A stretch of 6,457 nucleotides of DNA. It comes from Clostridia bacterium. Lineage in GTDB: Bacteria > Bacillota > Clostridia > Christensenellales > Borkfalkiaceae. The stretch is taken from positions 1 through 6,457 of the forward strand of contig JAGCIP010000178.1 of NCBI GenBank assembly GCA_017648525.1, in the 5' to 3' direction. Under the pieces are notes generated by a model. The model worked only from the letters and a program-made list of their open reading frames with translations, was not told the DNA's origin and did no database searches. The position numbers were made by a program, and so were the translations under genes. Positions 1 to 5,764 of the stretch are shown here, in pieces; the stretch's first letter is position 1, and each line of letters starts with the position of its first letter.

Positions 1-383
1 CAAATAATATCTAAAACGTCTTCACTAACTTTGAAAGTATCTAAAGTTACGCCGTCAATATTAAAACCACTACCCGAAAGGTCGCCAACGGTAATTTCCG
101 CATAAGCCTTGCCGTTAAGCGCTTTACTTAAAATATAGCCGATTTTACCTTCTTCCCCTGCATTTTCGCCAAGGAAAGTTGAAAGCGTTATGCCGTTTAT
201 GTCTAAACCGTCAGTAAGGTCTGACAAGGTAATTTTATTCCACTCTTTATTGACCGCACTACTTAAAATCTTGTAAATTTGGTCGTCGGCATCTCCGCCC
301 AAAACGTCGCTAAGATTTAAATCATCTGCGGTGATAGAGCCTAATTCACTCAACTTCTTACCGTCGAGAATCTTATTGATAAG
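1..383 (-). repeat. Tandem protein repeats of about 45 residues
   Basis: Within the repeat protein, residues 304-348 and 349-395 align over their length: a start like I-x-x-ILS-x-A-(V/L)-N, then (K/A)-x-IT-(L/V)-x-DL, then a few residues and (D/N)-I-(N/D)-G-(I/V)-TL-(S/D)-TF. A shorter, more diverged unit at 269-303 shares the ILxxx, ITxxDL and LSDxL positions. The units are diverged at DNA level, so they are old or under diversifying change rather than fresh duplications. The array continues past the left edge, so the copy number is unknown. Confidence 0.7.
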
Positions 384-1187
384 CCCTTCTTCGCCACTAG
401 AAGAACCGCCCGCCGCCATATCTAAAAGTTCTGAAACTTCTACTCTGCTAAAGGTTTCGTCTAACAAATCAAAGGCATCAAGTAGTGAAATCTTGGTAAT
501 CGCACCATAATAAAGTTTAGCATTTGCTGGCGCAATTCTGTTTCCGTTATCGTCAAACGCCCTAACGAAACTTTGACCGTTGGTTTCAATAGCGCTCATA
601 GGACTATTACCAGCCCCGCCTATTTGATTTTTATCGTAATAATAAAGTTTAGCATTAAAGTTTGATGCTTGCGTGTCTACCGTTCCCTCAACTTCGGTAA
701 AGTCTGTTAAGGTTTTAAGCGAGCCTAAATCGCCTAACATACTGCTTACGCCAAGGCTATCTAAACTTGCCACCACTTTAATACAATCCATTATTCCGTT
801 GCCAATATTAGTAAAATTCAAGGCGTCGAACTTATCGTAATCAATTTCAACGTATTTGCCAAAATCTCCGTTATCGATATTGTCAATGAGAAGTTGCTTG
901 ATTATCGGGATATCCGAAGTTCCGTACTTGTCTAAATTCATAACCAAATTTAGTATAGTTGAACCTGCAAGTTCGTCACTAATCACACCGTCGTTATTTC
1001 CGCCGGTGTAAGTGTTAATGGGAATTAAAGCCAAGCCCGCAAAAATTGAGCCAGCAAAAATTATTATGCTGGAAATTATACCGGTAAACCACCATATAAA
1101 GTTCTTAAAAGGTCTCCACCTATAAGAGCGGAGTGCTTTTCTTGTTCTTTTTTCAAGTTTCTCTTCTAATCTTTCTTGTTCGTCCAT
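1..1187 (-). CDS. Membrane-anchored extracytoplasmic repeat protein, C-terminus off the left edge
   Basis: This open frame has no stop before base 1 and gives 395 complete codons from the ATG at 1187. I do not recognise a family. Residues 1-30 are charged (many E, K and R, possibly a short helix). Residues 31-55 are one strong hydrophobic segment (IWWFTGIISSIIIF...). No Cys or clear signal-peptidase site follows, so it is probably a signal anchor with the long C-terminal part outside the cell. The rest is acidic, rich in N, D, G, S and L, with one Cys (135). Motifs such as FDLLDETF and VSELLDM precede at least two, probably three, tandem repeats of about 45 residues from residue 269 on. The start is supported by an AAAGGAG site 5 bases upstream and a consensus promoter. 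It lies 129 bases downstream of the cca-like gene on the same strand but has its own promoter. A surface or envelope role is inference from topology only. Confidence 0.85.
   Translation of the reverse strand, partial: MDEQERLEEKLEKRTRKALRSYRWRPFKNFIWWFTGIISSIIIFAGSIFAGLALIPINTYTGGNNDGVISDELAGSTILNLVMNLDKYGTSDIPIIKQLLIDNIDNGDFGKYVEIDYDKFDALNFTNIGNGIMDCIKVVASLDSLGVSSMLGDLGSLKTLTDFTEVEGTVDTQASNFNAKLYYYDKNQIGGAGNSPMSAIETNGQSFVRAFDDNGNRIAPANAKLYYGAITKISLLDAFDLLDETFSRVEVSELLDMAAGGSSSGEEGLINKILDGKKLSELGSITADDLNLSDVLGGDADDQIYKILSSAVNKEWNKITLSDLTDGLDINGITLSTFLGENAGEEGKIGYILSKALNGKAYAEITVGDLSGSGFNIDGVTLDTFKVSEDVLDII
507..656 (-). repeat. 18-bp direct repeat encoding NAKLYY, copies 44 codons apart
   Basis: The plus-strand string ataataaagtttagcatt occurs exactly at 507-524 and at 639-656. 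On the coding strand both copies read AAT GCT AAA CTT TAT TAT (residues 222-227 and 178-183). They lie in the same frame, 132 bases apart, close to the 45-residue period of the later repeats. This suggests that the middle part of the protein was also built by duplication. Confidence 0.75.
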
Positions 1188-1192
1188 AACTT

Positions 1193-1233
1193 CTCCTTTC
1201 TCGTTAATTAAATTTTACCCCAAAGAACGAGAA
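1193..1233 (-). promoter_or_regulatory. Leader stem-loop and Shine-Dalgarno of the repeat-protein gene
   Basis: The arms TTCTCGTT (1233-1226) and AACGAGAA (1205-1198), read on the minus strand, pair perfectly over 8 bp with a 20-base loop. The predicted transcript start is base 1234, so the stem would begin at about +2. Its 3' arm overlaps the first bases of the AAAGGAG ribosome binding site (1199-1193), which sits 5 bases before the ATG. A 5'-terminal hairpin of this kind can stabilise an mRNA or limit ribosome access; which applies here is not visible. Confidence 0.55.
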
Positions 1234-1240
1234 TATAATA

Positions 1241-1269
1241 ATTATACCACGCTGTCGATTAATTGTCAA
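1241..1269 (-). promoter_or_regulatory. Consensus sigma-A promoter with extended -10 for the repeat-protein gene
   Basis: On the minus strand, TTGACA (1269-1264), a 17-base spacer and TATAAT (1246-1241) match the housekeeping consensus at all 12 positions. A TGG just upstream of the -10 adds the extended -10 TG. The predicted start is near 1234, giving a leader of about 47 bases before the ATG at 1187. The protein is therefore expected to be made at a high basal level unless it is repressed. Confidence 0.85.
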
Positions 1270-1316
1270 TGTAAATAAGGGTACGCTCAATACGCACAAT
1301 TTTTACCTTTAGTTTT

Positions 1317-2657
1317 TTAAGTCCTTTTTGCCATATTTAGTAGAAAATCCCTATTATTATCTTGGGGATTAATTACCGCATACTCCCAAAGTTTGTTAAG
1401 TTCTTTGCCTAAAACCGCACCAGAATAGCCTATTTCTATTAAATCCAACGAAGTAATTTTTAATTCTTTTAAGGAAAACGGCGTTCCGTCCCTTTGCATT
1501 TTATCTATAATTCTACCCCACTTTATAAGGGTTGGCGCTTTGCCGTCCTTTTCTAGACTTGCACGAAAATCCGCTTGTTTAACTAAGAGCAACGAATTTA
1601 ACATATCTTTGTTTTTGACTATAAATTTTCTTACCTTATTTTCTTTCATAGAGCAGTCTAAATCAACCATATGCTCTTTAACTAAAAACTTCACCTTTTT
1701 TATAGTGTCGTTGTCTGCACGCAAGCGCTTTAACGCCCTTTCAACAATCTTCTCGCCTTCTTCAAAGTGGTGATAATAGTAACCGTCTCTACGGAAAGAA
1801 AAAGGCTTGCCCACGTCGTGCAAAAGCGACGCCAAACGCACGCTTTTATCTGCGTAAAGTGCAGAGCGCAAACTATGTTCTAAAACGTCGTATTTATGAA
1901 AATCAGCACGCTGAACCATATCCCTACCATCAGTCAATTCAGGGAAAATCCCGTCAAGCACGGTGGTTTCATCAAGAATTTTAAGTCCCGTGTAATGACC
2001 TTGCGGATTAGAAAAAGGATATTTTTCGTCTGATTGTAAAATTTTCACTAATTCTGCGTAAATTCTTTCCGGTGAAATAGCCTGTATATTGCAAGCGTAT
2101 TTTTTTGCCGAACGCATAACTTCTTCTGTCGGCGTAAAATTCAATTCGCCCGCAAATCTAGCAAGGCGCATAAGTCTTAATCCGTCGTTAGAAAAAACTT
2201 TTTCAGGGAAAGTAACCGTATCTAAAACTTTATTTTGAACGTCTTTCACCCCACCTAACGGGTCTACTATCTTTCCGTTTTTTATGTCGTAATAAATAGC
2301 GTTGCACTTAAAATCTCTGCGCAAAGCATCTTCGCCTATGTCCTCGGTAAACTCGGTAACAGACGGCGTATGCTCGCCACCAAGATATTTTTCCTTTCTA
2401 AAAGCCGTGTATTCGTAATGATTAATCCCGTCGGTAAACATTACAGTTCCCGTGCGTTTATATTCGGCAACTATCTCAAACCCAACTTCGGTTAAATACG
2501 GAATAAGTTCTTCAACCGTTATTCCCGACGCCAAATCAACGTCTTCTGAAATATATTCGGCTATTAGGTAATTCCTTACGAAACCGCCAACAGCATAAAG
2601 GGGCTTGTCAAGTTTTTCTGCCAACGCTATTAAGTTTTGTGCAAAAAATTTTCTCAT
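1317..2657 (-). CDS. cca: CCA-adding enzyme / poly(A) polymerase family, with HD domain
   Basis: This is a 446-residue class II nucleotidyltransferase that most likely adds or repairs the 3' CCA of tRNAs from CTP and ATP in the cytoplasm. Visible motifs: GGFVRN at 24-29 (nucleotidyltransferase fold), the metal-binding pair D39 and D41 in EDVDLA, the third-carboxylate region EYTAFR at 82-87, RRDFKCNA at 113-120, DGLRLMRLARFA at 158-169, and SPERIYAEL at 195-203. A C-terminal HD phosphohydrolase-like domain follows, with H261 in DVLEHSL and H280-D281 in LLHDVGKP; in relatives it has phosphatase or phosphodiesterase activity. The length fits HD-containing bacterial CCA enzymes. An in-frame TGA lies seven codons upstream, so the ATG at 2657 is the only good start. 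No Shine-Dalgarno is visible. The poly(A) polymerase alternative cannot be excluded from sequence, but a single such gene in Bacillota is usually the CCA enzyme. Confidence 0.92.
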   Translation of the reverse strand: MRKFFAQNLIALAEKLDKPLYAVGGFVRNYLIAEYISEDVDLASGITVEELIPYLTEVGFEIVAEYKRTGTVMFTDGINHYEYTAFRKEKYLGGEHTPSVTEFTEDIGEDALRRDFKCNAIYYDIKNGKIVDPLGGVKDVQNKVLDTVTFPEKVFSNDGLRLMRLARFAGELNFTPTEEVMRSAKKYACNIQAISPERIYAELVKILQSDEKYPFSNPQGHYTGLKILDETTVLDGIFPELTDGRDMVQRADFHKYDVLEHSLRSALYADKSVRLASLLHDVGKPFSFRRDGYYYHHFEEGEKIVERALKRLRADNDTIKKVKFLVKEHMVDLDCSMKENKVRKFIVKNKDMLNSLLLVKQADFRASLEKDGKAPTLIKWGRIIDKMQRDGTPFSLKELKITSLDLIEIGYSGAVLGKELNKLWEYAVINPQDNNRDFLLNMAKRT

Positions 2658-2666
2658 AACAAAAAT

Positions 2667-2675
2667 ATTATATCA
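2667..2675 (-). promoter_or_regulatory. Extended -10 promoter of cca, predicting a near-leaderless mRNA
   Basis: On the minus strand TGA-TATAAT (2675-2667) is a perfect extended -10. The -35 region, with a 17-base spacer, would be AACAAA (2695-2690), a poor match, which is tolerated when the TG extension is present. The expected start is the G opposite base 2660, only 3 bases before the ATG at 2657. The same bases supply the in-frame TGA that excludes a start further upstream. Confidence 0.65.
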
Positions 2676-2682
2676 TAAAAAC

Positions 2683-2711
2683 TTGAAATTTTGTTAGATT
2701 TGTAGTAAAAT
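2683..2711 (+). promoter_or_regulatory. Sigma-A promoter of the lipid kinase gene
   Basis: TTGAAA (2683-2688), a 17-base spacer and TAAAAT (2706-2711) give 10 of 12 consensus matches. The predicted start is near 2718, leaving a leader of about 26 bases. It stands back to back with the cca promoter; the two divergent genes share an 86-base intergenic space. Confidence 0.65.
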
Positions 2712-2743
2712 TTATTTGAATTTATTTACGTAGGTATATTGTC

Positions 2744-3616
2744 TTGGAAATTATAATCAATCCTATTGCAGGCGGAAAGCACGGCAAAAAAATAAAAAAG
2801 GCTTTACTTGCCGTTGTTGAACGCCTTCACCAAAGAAAAATTAAATATACCGTTCACCAAACGGAAAAAAAGGGACACGCAAAAGAACTTACCGCAAAAC
2901 TTATTAGCGAAGGTGCAACCACCATAGTCGCTTTGGGTGGGGACGGCACTTTACACGAAGTTATTAACGGTTTTACCAACTTTGAAAATACTGCTTTGGG
3001 CTTAATCCCTTGCGGAACTGGTAACGATTTTGCAACCGCTCTCGGCTTACCGAAAGACCCCGTCAAAGCCATTGACTTGATAATAGACGGTCAACCTAAA
3101 TTTACCGACTTTATGCAAATGCCAACCGTTAGGGGCATTAACATTATAGGTATGGGCATTGACGTGGACGTTCTTAAAAAATATGAAAGCCTTAAGAAGA
3201 AAACCAAGTTAGGTTACACTAAATGCCTAATTAAAACTCTTTTAGACTTTGATTATACCGATTTTACGGTGGAATTAGACGGAGAAAAAACCATTGATTA
3301 TCGCTCTTTTATCGCTTGCATAGCAAACGGGCGTTATTACGGTGGCGGAATTCCTATTTGCCCCATTGCAGACCCTACTGACAATCAACTCAATTTCCTT
3401 GCCGTAAAAGAGATTAAACGCTCTAAAATTATTAACGCTTTTCTAAAACTTAAAAAAGGAAAAATTTTAACCTTACCGCAAAGTGAACACACTCCTTGCA
3501 AAAAAGTTAAAATTACCGCTAATCTTCCCTACACTGTCAACGTGGACGGAGAACTTTACGATGATATTCCTTTTGAAATAGAAATTGTAAGTAACAAATT
3601 AAAAATGTATAGATAA
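2744..3616 (+). CDS. Diacylglycerol kinase-like lipid kinase (YegS/BmrU/DgkB family)
   Basis: This 290-residue enzyme is of the DAGK catalytic family, which phosphorylates diacylglycerol or a related lipid with ATP at the inner face of the membrane; in Gram-positives it recycles diacylglycerol left by lipoteichoic acid synthesis. Visible motifs: N-terminal INPIAGGKHGKK (5-16), TEKKGHAKEL (40-49), nucleotide-binding GGDGTLHEVING (65-76), and PCGTGNDFA (89-97). A C-terminal beta domain carries ANGRYYGGG, a PIADPTDNQLNF segment and VDGELYD near the end. TDNQL stands where many members have DDGxL, a mild deviation. The start is TTG at 2744: an in-frame TGA at 2717-2719 lies just upstream and no ATG or GTG fits the family N-terminus. 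The ribosome binding site is weak (AGG at 2732-2734, 9 bases away), so translation is probably modest. It is monocistronic, with its own promoter and terminator. The exact lipid substrate is not determinable. Confidence 0.93.
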   Translation: MEIIINPIAGGKHGKKIKKALLAVVERLHQRKIKYTVHQTEKKGHAKELTAKLISEGATTIVALGGDGTLHEVINGFTNFENTALGLIPCGTGNDFATALGLPKDPVKAIDLIIDGQPKFTDFMQMPTVRGINIIGMGIDVDVLKKYESLKKKTKLGYTKCLIKTLLDFDYTDFTVELDGEKTIDYRSFIACIANGRYYGGGIPICPIADPTDNQLNFLAVKEIKRSKIINAFLKLKKGKILTLPQSEHTPCKKVKITANLPYTVNVDGELYDDIPFEIEIVSNKLKMYR

Positions 3617-3646
3617 TCATATATATAACAAGGATTTAAATTAAAG

Positions 3647-3687
3647 AACGCCCCCGCAAGGTTTGCGGGAGCGTTTTATTTATTTTT
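3647..3687 (+). terminator. Rho-independent terminator between convergent genes
   Basis: The arms at 3647-3659 (AACGCCCCCGCAA) and 3663-3675 (TTGCGGGAGCGTT) pair over 13 positions with one C-A mismatch and a GGT loop. TTTTATTTATTTTT follows on the plus strand. It ends the lipid kinase transcript 31 bases after its stop. On the minus strand the same hairpin lies just past the SulP stop, but only a weak CTTTAATTT follows, so termination in that direction is probably less efficient. Confidence 0.9.
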
Positions 3688-3691
3688 GTTA

Positions 3692-5227
3692 TTAGAAAAT
3701 GGCGATAAAGCGGTTAAATCTACCGTTTACTTTTTGGTTAGCGTTTATAATTTGAACGGTTTTGCCTTGCGCCTTTGCTTTCTTAATAGATACTGCAAGT
3801 TTTTCAAATGCCGTTTGGTCTATATTTTCTAAATTCTTAAAATCTATCGTTACTGCATCTAAATTTTCTAATTGATTTTTAATTGCATCAGTCAATTTTT
3901 CAGCATTGACAAAAAACAGCGTTCCATTAACTTTGATAACTCCATCCGCTACTTCAATTTTTACGCCCGTCTTAATGTTTTTAGCGTTTACGATAAAGGT
4001 TAAAACAACCCCGCCGATTACACCGTAAGTTAAGTCGAATACGACTGTTAGAATACAAGTCGTCAATAAAATCAAAAGGTCTCTAACGCCAAACTTTAAC
4101 AATTTAATAAATAGCGGGAAACGACTCATATTTATAGCAACCGAAGTCAAGATTGCAGAGAACACCGCTAACGGTATAAATTTAACCACGTCCATAAGCG
4201 CAAAGTATAAAATCAACACGAATATTGCGTGGAACATACCCGAAAGCGGACTTTTAGCACCGTTTTCTATGCCTGCCGCCGTTCTTGCAATCGCCCCCGT
4301 TGCGGGAAGTCCGCCTAAAAGCGAAGAGCAAATGTTGGCAACGCCTTGCCCGAAAAGTTCTTGGTTAGAATCAAAAGTCGTTCCCGTCATACCACCCGCA
4401 ACCGTTGCGGACAATAAACTTTCAATCGCACACAAAAACGCAATTACGATTGACGGAACGATTAAAGCGGTAAACTTAACCGAGCCTATACCCGAAAAGT
4501 CTATCGGGAAAAATCCCGCTTTTATATCGCCATATTTAGAGCCTATGGTTTCAACGTTAGCACCAGCCAAACCGTTAAGCGCAAAAGTTAACCCCGTGCA
4601 CACGATTAAGGAAACAAATGCCGAAGGGATTTTTTTGTTTATCTTGGGAATAATTATAACGCATAAAAGCCCAACCACGCCCACTATAAAGGTATACAAG
4701 TCGAAAGTCGATATGTTTTCAAAGTAAGATATAATCTTTTCAATCGTTTCAGAGCCCGTAGCGTCTAACCCGCATAAATCTTTTATTTGCCCAACTATTA
4801 GGGTTATTCCTATACCCGTAGTAAAACCTATCGTTATGGGATAAGGAAAAAATTTCATAACGCTACCCACTTTAAGGAAAGACATTATAATGAGCAAAAC
4901 ACCCGCCATTATTCCGGCAAGAGCAAGCCCTAAAGGACCTATATCGGGATTTAACAGATAAGAATATAAAATTACAACGAAAGCCGCCGTCGGCCCACCT
5001 ATTTGATATTTACTTCCACCAAGCGCAGATATGAAAAAACCTGCGACTATCGCCGTAATAATACCAAATTGTATGCCGTTAGCAGACACGCTTTCAGGAA
5101 CTGATTGTATGCCTAACGCTATCGACAATGGCAATGCTATTATAGCAACCATCAACCCTGCAAGTAAGTCTGAAACTAAATCTTTTTTCTTGTAATTTTT
5201 TAATGATTTAAATAACTGCGGTTTCAT
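3692..5227 (-). CDS. SulP (SLC26-type) anion transporter with C-terminal STAS domain
   Basis: This 511-residue inner-membrane carrier belongs to the SulP family, whose bacterial members move sulfate, bicarbonate or dicarboxylates, often with H+ or Na+. It opens with DLVSDLLAGLMVAIIALPLSIALG, the usual TM1 region, followed by about a dozen hydrophobic segments. Family signatures include GGPTAAF (from residue 77), AIESLLSATVAGGMTGTTFDSNQELFGQG (about 267-295) and GGLPATGAIARTAAGIENGAKSPLSG. The C-terminal 90 residues form a STAS domain (NGTLFFVNAEKL, then VTIDFKNLENIDQTAFEKL). Length is normal. The start is taken as ATG 5227, not the in-frame GTG at 5266: an AAAGGA site lies 7 bases before 5227, and 5266 is inside the promoter, upstream of the predicted transcript start. 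No sulfate-assimilation or carbonic anhydrase gene is adjacent, so the substrate stays open. Confidence 0.93.
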   Translation of the reverse strand: MKPQLFKSLKNYKKKDLVSDLLAGLMVAIIALPLSIALGIQSVPESVSANGIQFGIITAIVAGFFISALGGSKYQIGGPTAAFVVILYSYLLNPDIGPLGLALAGIMAGVLLIIMSFLKVGSVMKFFPYPITIGFTTGIGITLIVGQIKDLCGLDATGSETIEKIISYFENISTFDLYTFIVGVVGLLCVIIIPKINKKIPSAFVSLIVCTGLTFALNGLAGANVETIGSKYGDIKAGFFPIDFSGIGSVKFTALIVPSIVIAFLCAIESLLSATVAGGMTGTTFDSNQELFGQGVANICSSLLGGLPATGAIARTAAGIENGAKSPLSGMFHAIFVLILYFALMDVVKFIPLAVFSAILTSVAINMSRFPLFIKLLKFGVRDLLILLTTCILTVVFDLTYGVIGGVVLTFIVNAKNIKTGVKIEVADGVIKVNGTLFFVNAEKLTDAIKNQLENLDAVTIDFKNLENIDQTAFEKLAVSIKKAKAQGKTVQIINANQKVNGRFNRFIAIF

Positions 5228-5234
5228 TATTTTT

Positions 5235-5240
5235 TCCTTT
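5235..5240 (-). promoter_or_regulatory. Shine-Dalgarno that fixes the SulP start
   Basis: AAAGGA on the minus strand sits 7 bases before the ATG at 5227. No comparable site precedes the GTG at 5266. This decides the shorter, 511-residue product. Confidence 0.8.
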
Positions 5241-5256
5241 GATTTTTTCTTTGATA

Positions 5257-5285
5257 ATTGTATCACAACTAAAATAAAAATTCAA
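5257..5285 (-). promoter_or_regulatory. Sigma-A promoter of the SulP gene
   Basis: On the minus strand, TTGAAT (5285-5280), a 17-base spacer and TACAAT (5262-5257) are preceded by the extended -10 TGA. The predicted start is near 5250, giving a leader of about 23 bases. It stands divergent from the tRNA promoter, with an A/T-tract region (5286-5388) between them and no gene in it. Confidence 0.7.
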
Positions 5286-5388
5286 ACGGATTTTAATCAT
5301 AAATAATTAAAATATAAAAAAGCAAAACCGAGCAAATAAAAATTTTTTAAAAAATATAAAATTTTTTGCAAAAACAATAAAAAAGTGA

Positions 5389-5417
5389 TTGACATTATTG
5401 TAGAATTTGTTTATAAT
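5389..5417 (+). promoter_or_regulatory. Full-consensus promoter of the tRNA operon
   Basis: TTGACA (5389-5394), a 17-base spacer and TATAAT (5412-5417) match all 12 consensus positions. The 50 bases upstream are runs of A and T (for example ATTTTTTAAAAAAT near 5341-5355) that could act as an UP element. The predicted start is G5424, giving a 30-base 5' leader for RNase P to remove. Confidence 0.92.
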
Positions 5418-5453
5418 ACATAAGCATTTATCGATACGGTGAGTGTTAGATAT

Positions 5454-5530
5454 GGCGGCGTAGCTTAGTTGGTTAGAGCGGCCGGTTCATACCCGGCAGG
5501 TCGTTGGTTCGAATCTGACCGCCGCTACCA
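5454..5530 (+). tRNA. tRNA-Met(CAT), elongator type
   Basis: This 77-base gene has encoded CCA. The acceptor stem GGCGGCG pairs with CGCCGCT, with a G1-U72 wobble as in other Bacillota elongator tRNA-Met genes. The D-arm is GCTT/GAGC; the anticodon stem GCCGG/CCGGC is perfect around the loop TTCATAC, anticodon CAT. The T-arm is GTTGG-TTCGAAT-CTGAC. The 5' and 3' acceptor sequence resembles elongator tRNA-Met rather than initiator tRNA (CGCGGGG type) or the lysidine-modified tRNA-Ile. The T-stem holds two neighbouring G-U wobbles (51-63 and 52-62), which is uncommon. Confidence 0.95.
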
Positions 5531-5564
5531 GATAAAAAGCGGCAAGCAAGCCGATTTACATAGA

Positions 5565-5579
5565 GGCGGAATTACCGCC
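5565..5579 (+). other. Small hairpin in the spacer between the two tRNAs
   Basis: GGCGG and CCGCC pair over 5 bp around the loop AATTA, in the 59-base spacer. A weaker CGGC/GCCG pair lies just upstream (5540-5553). No T-run follows, so it is not a terminator. It may mark a processing site in the joint precursor. Confidence 0.4.
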
Positions 5580-5589
5580 GACAATATAA

Positions 5590-5664
5590 GGCCCCTTGGT
5601 CAAGCGGTTAAGACACCACCCTTTCACGGTGGTAACATGGGTTCGATTCCCGTAGGGGTCACCA
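5590..5664 (+). tRNA. tRNA-Glu(TTC)
   Basis: This 75-base gene has encoded CCA. The acceptor GGCCCCT pairs with AGGGGTC (one G2-U71 wobble). The anticodon stem CCACC/GGTGG is perfect around the loop CTTTCAC, anticodon TTC. The T-arm is TGGG/CCCG-like around TTCGATT. The overall sequence closely resembles bacterial tRNA-Glu. It is cotranscribed with tRNA-Met, 59 bases away. Its last 18 bases plus one are repeated exactly 118 bases downstream. Confidence 0.96.
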
Positions 5665-5703
5665 AAAATATCGGTTAGTATTTTTACTGACCGATATTTT
5701 TTT
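5665..5703 (+). terminator. Terminator of the tRNA operon
   Basis: A 16-bp stem (5665-5680 with 5685-5700, one T-G wobble) closes a TTTT loop and runs into TTTTTTT. It begins at the base after the tRNA-Glu CCA, so the mature 3' end must be cut directly at the base of this hairpin. Confidence 0.92.
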
Positions 5704-5764
5704 GTTCTTTATGCCACTATCACCCATCGGTTCGGCTTTGCCATCGTAGCGAAAGCGTAGATGC
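5704..5764. other. GC-richer segment between the tRNA terminator and the second tRNA-Glu end
   Basis: About half of these bases are G or C, against a strongly AT-rich non-coding surround. It has no likeness to the 5' part of a tRNA, no credible coding frame and no promoter I can see. It contains an imperfect hairpin (CATC ... GCGAAAGC ... GATG, about 5732-5763). Its right end meets the copied tRNA sequence abruptly at 5765, which suggests a joint rather than an eroded tRNA. Confidence 0.45.

Noticed and set aside
1241..1269. Vector (tac promoter) contamination
   Set aside because: Only the first 13 bases agree; the rest of the spacer and both flanks differ and are continuous with native genes on both sides.
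1264..1297. Hairpin after the cca stop as a possible terminator
   Set aside because: The only pairing (GTGCG with CGTAC, 5 bp including a wobble) is weak and no T-run follows on the minus strand. Transcription may read through into the repeat-protein gene.
1540..1773. Plus-strand frame of 77 codons
   Set aside because: It is opposite the HD-domain half of the cca-like gene; a shadow frame.
2854..3072. Minus-strand frame of 72 codons
   Set aside because: It is opposite the catalytic motifs of the lipid kinase; a shadow frame.
4269..4727. Plus-strand frame of 152 codons
   Set aside because: It is opposite the SulP gene, whose family motifs are certain; this is a shadow frame.
5341..5388. AT-rich tract as a replication origin or phage end
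   Set aside because: There are only A and T runs just upstream of a strong promoter, with no DnaA-box-like or iteron repeats; an UP element explains it better.
5469..5678. Plus-strand frame of 69 codons across both tRNAs
   Set aside because: It lies over the two tRNA genes and their spacer, with no ribosome binding site; the reading is an artefact of tRNA sequence.
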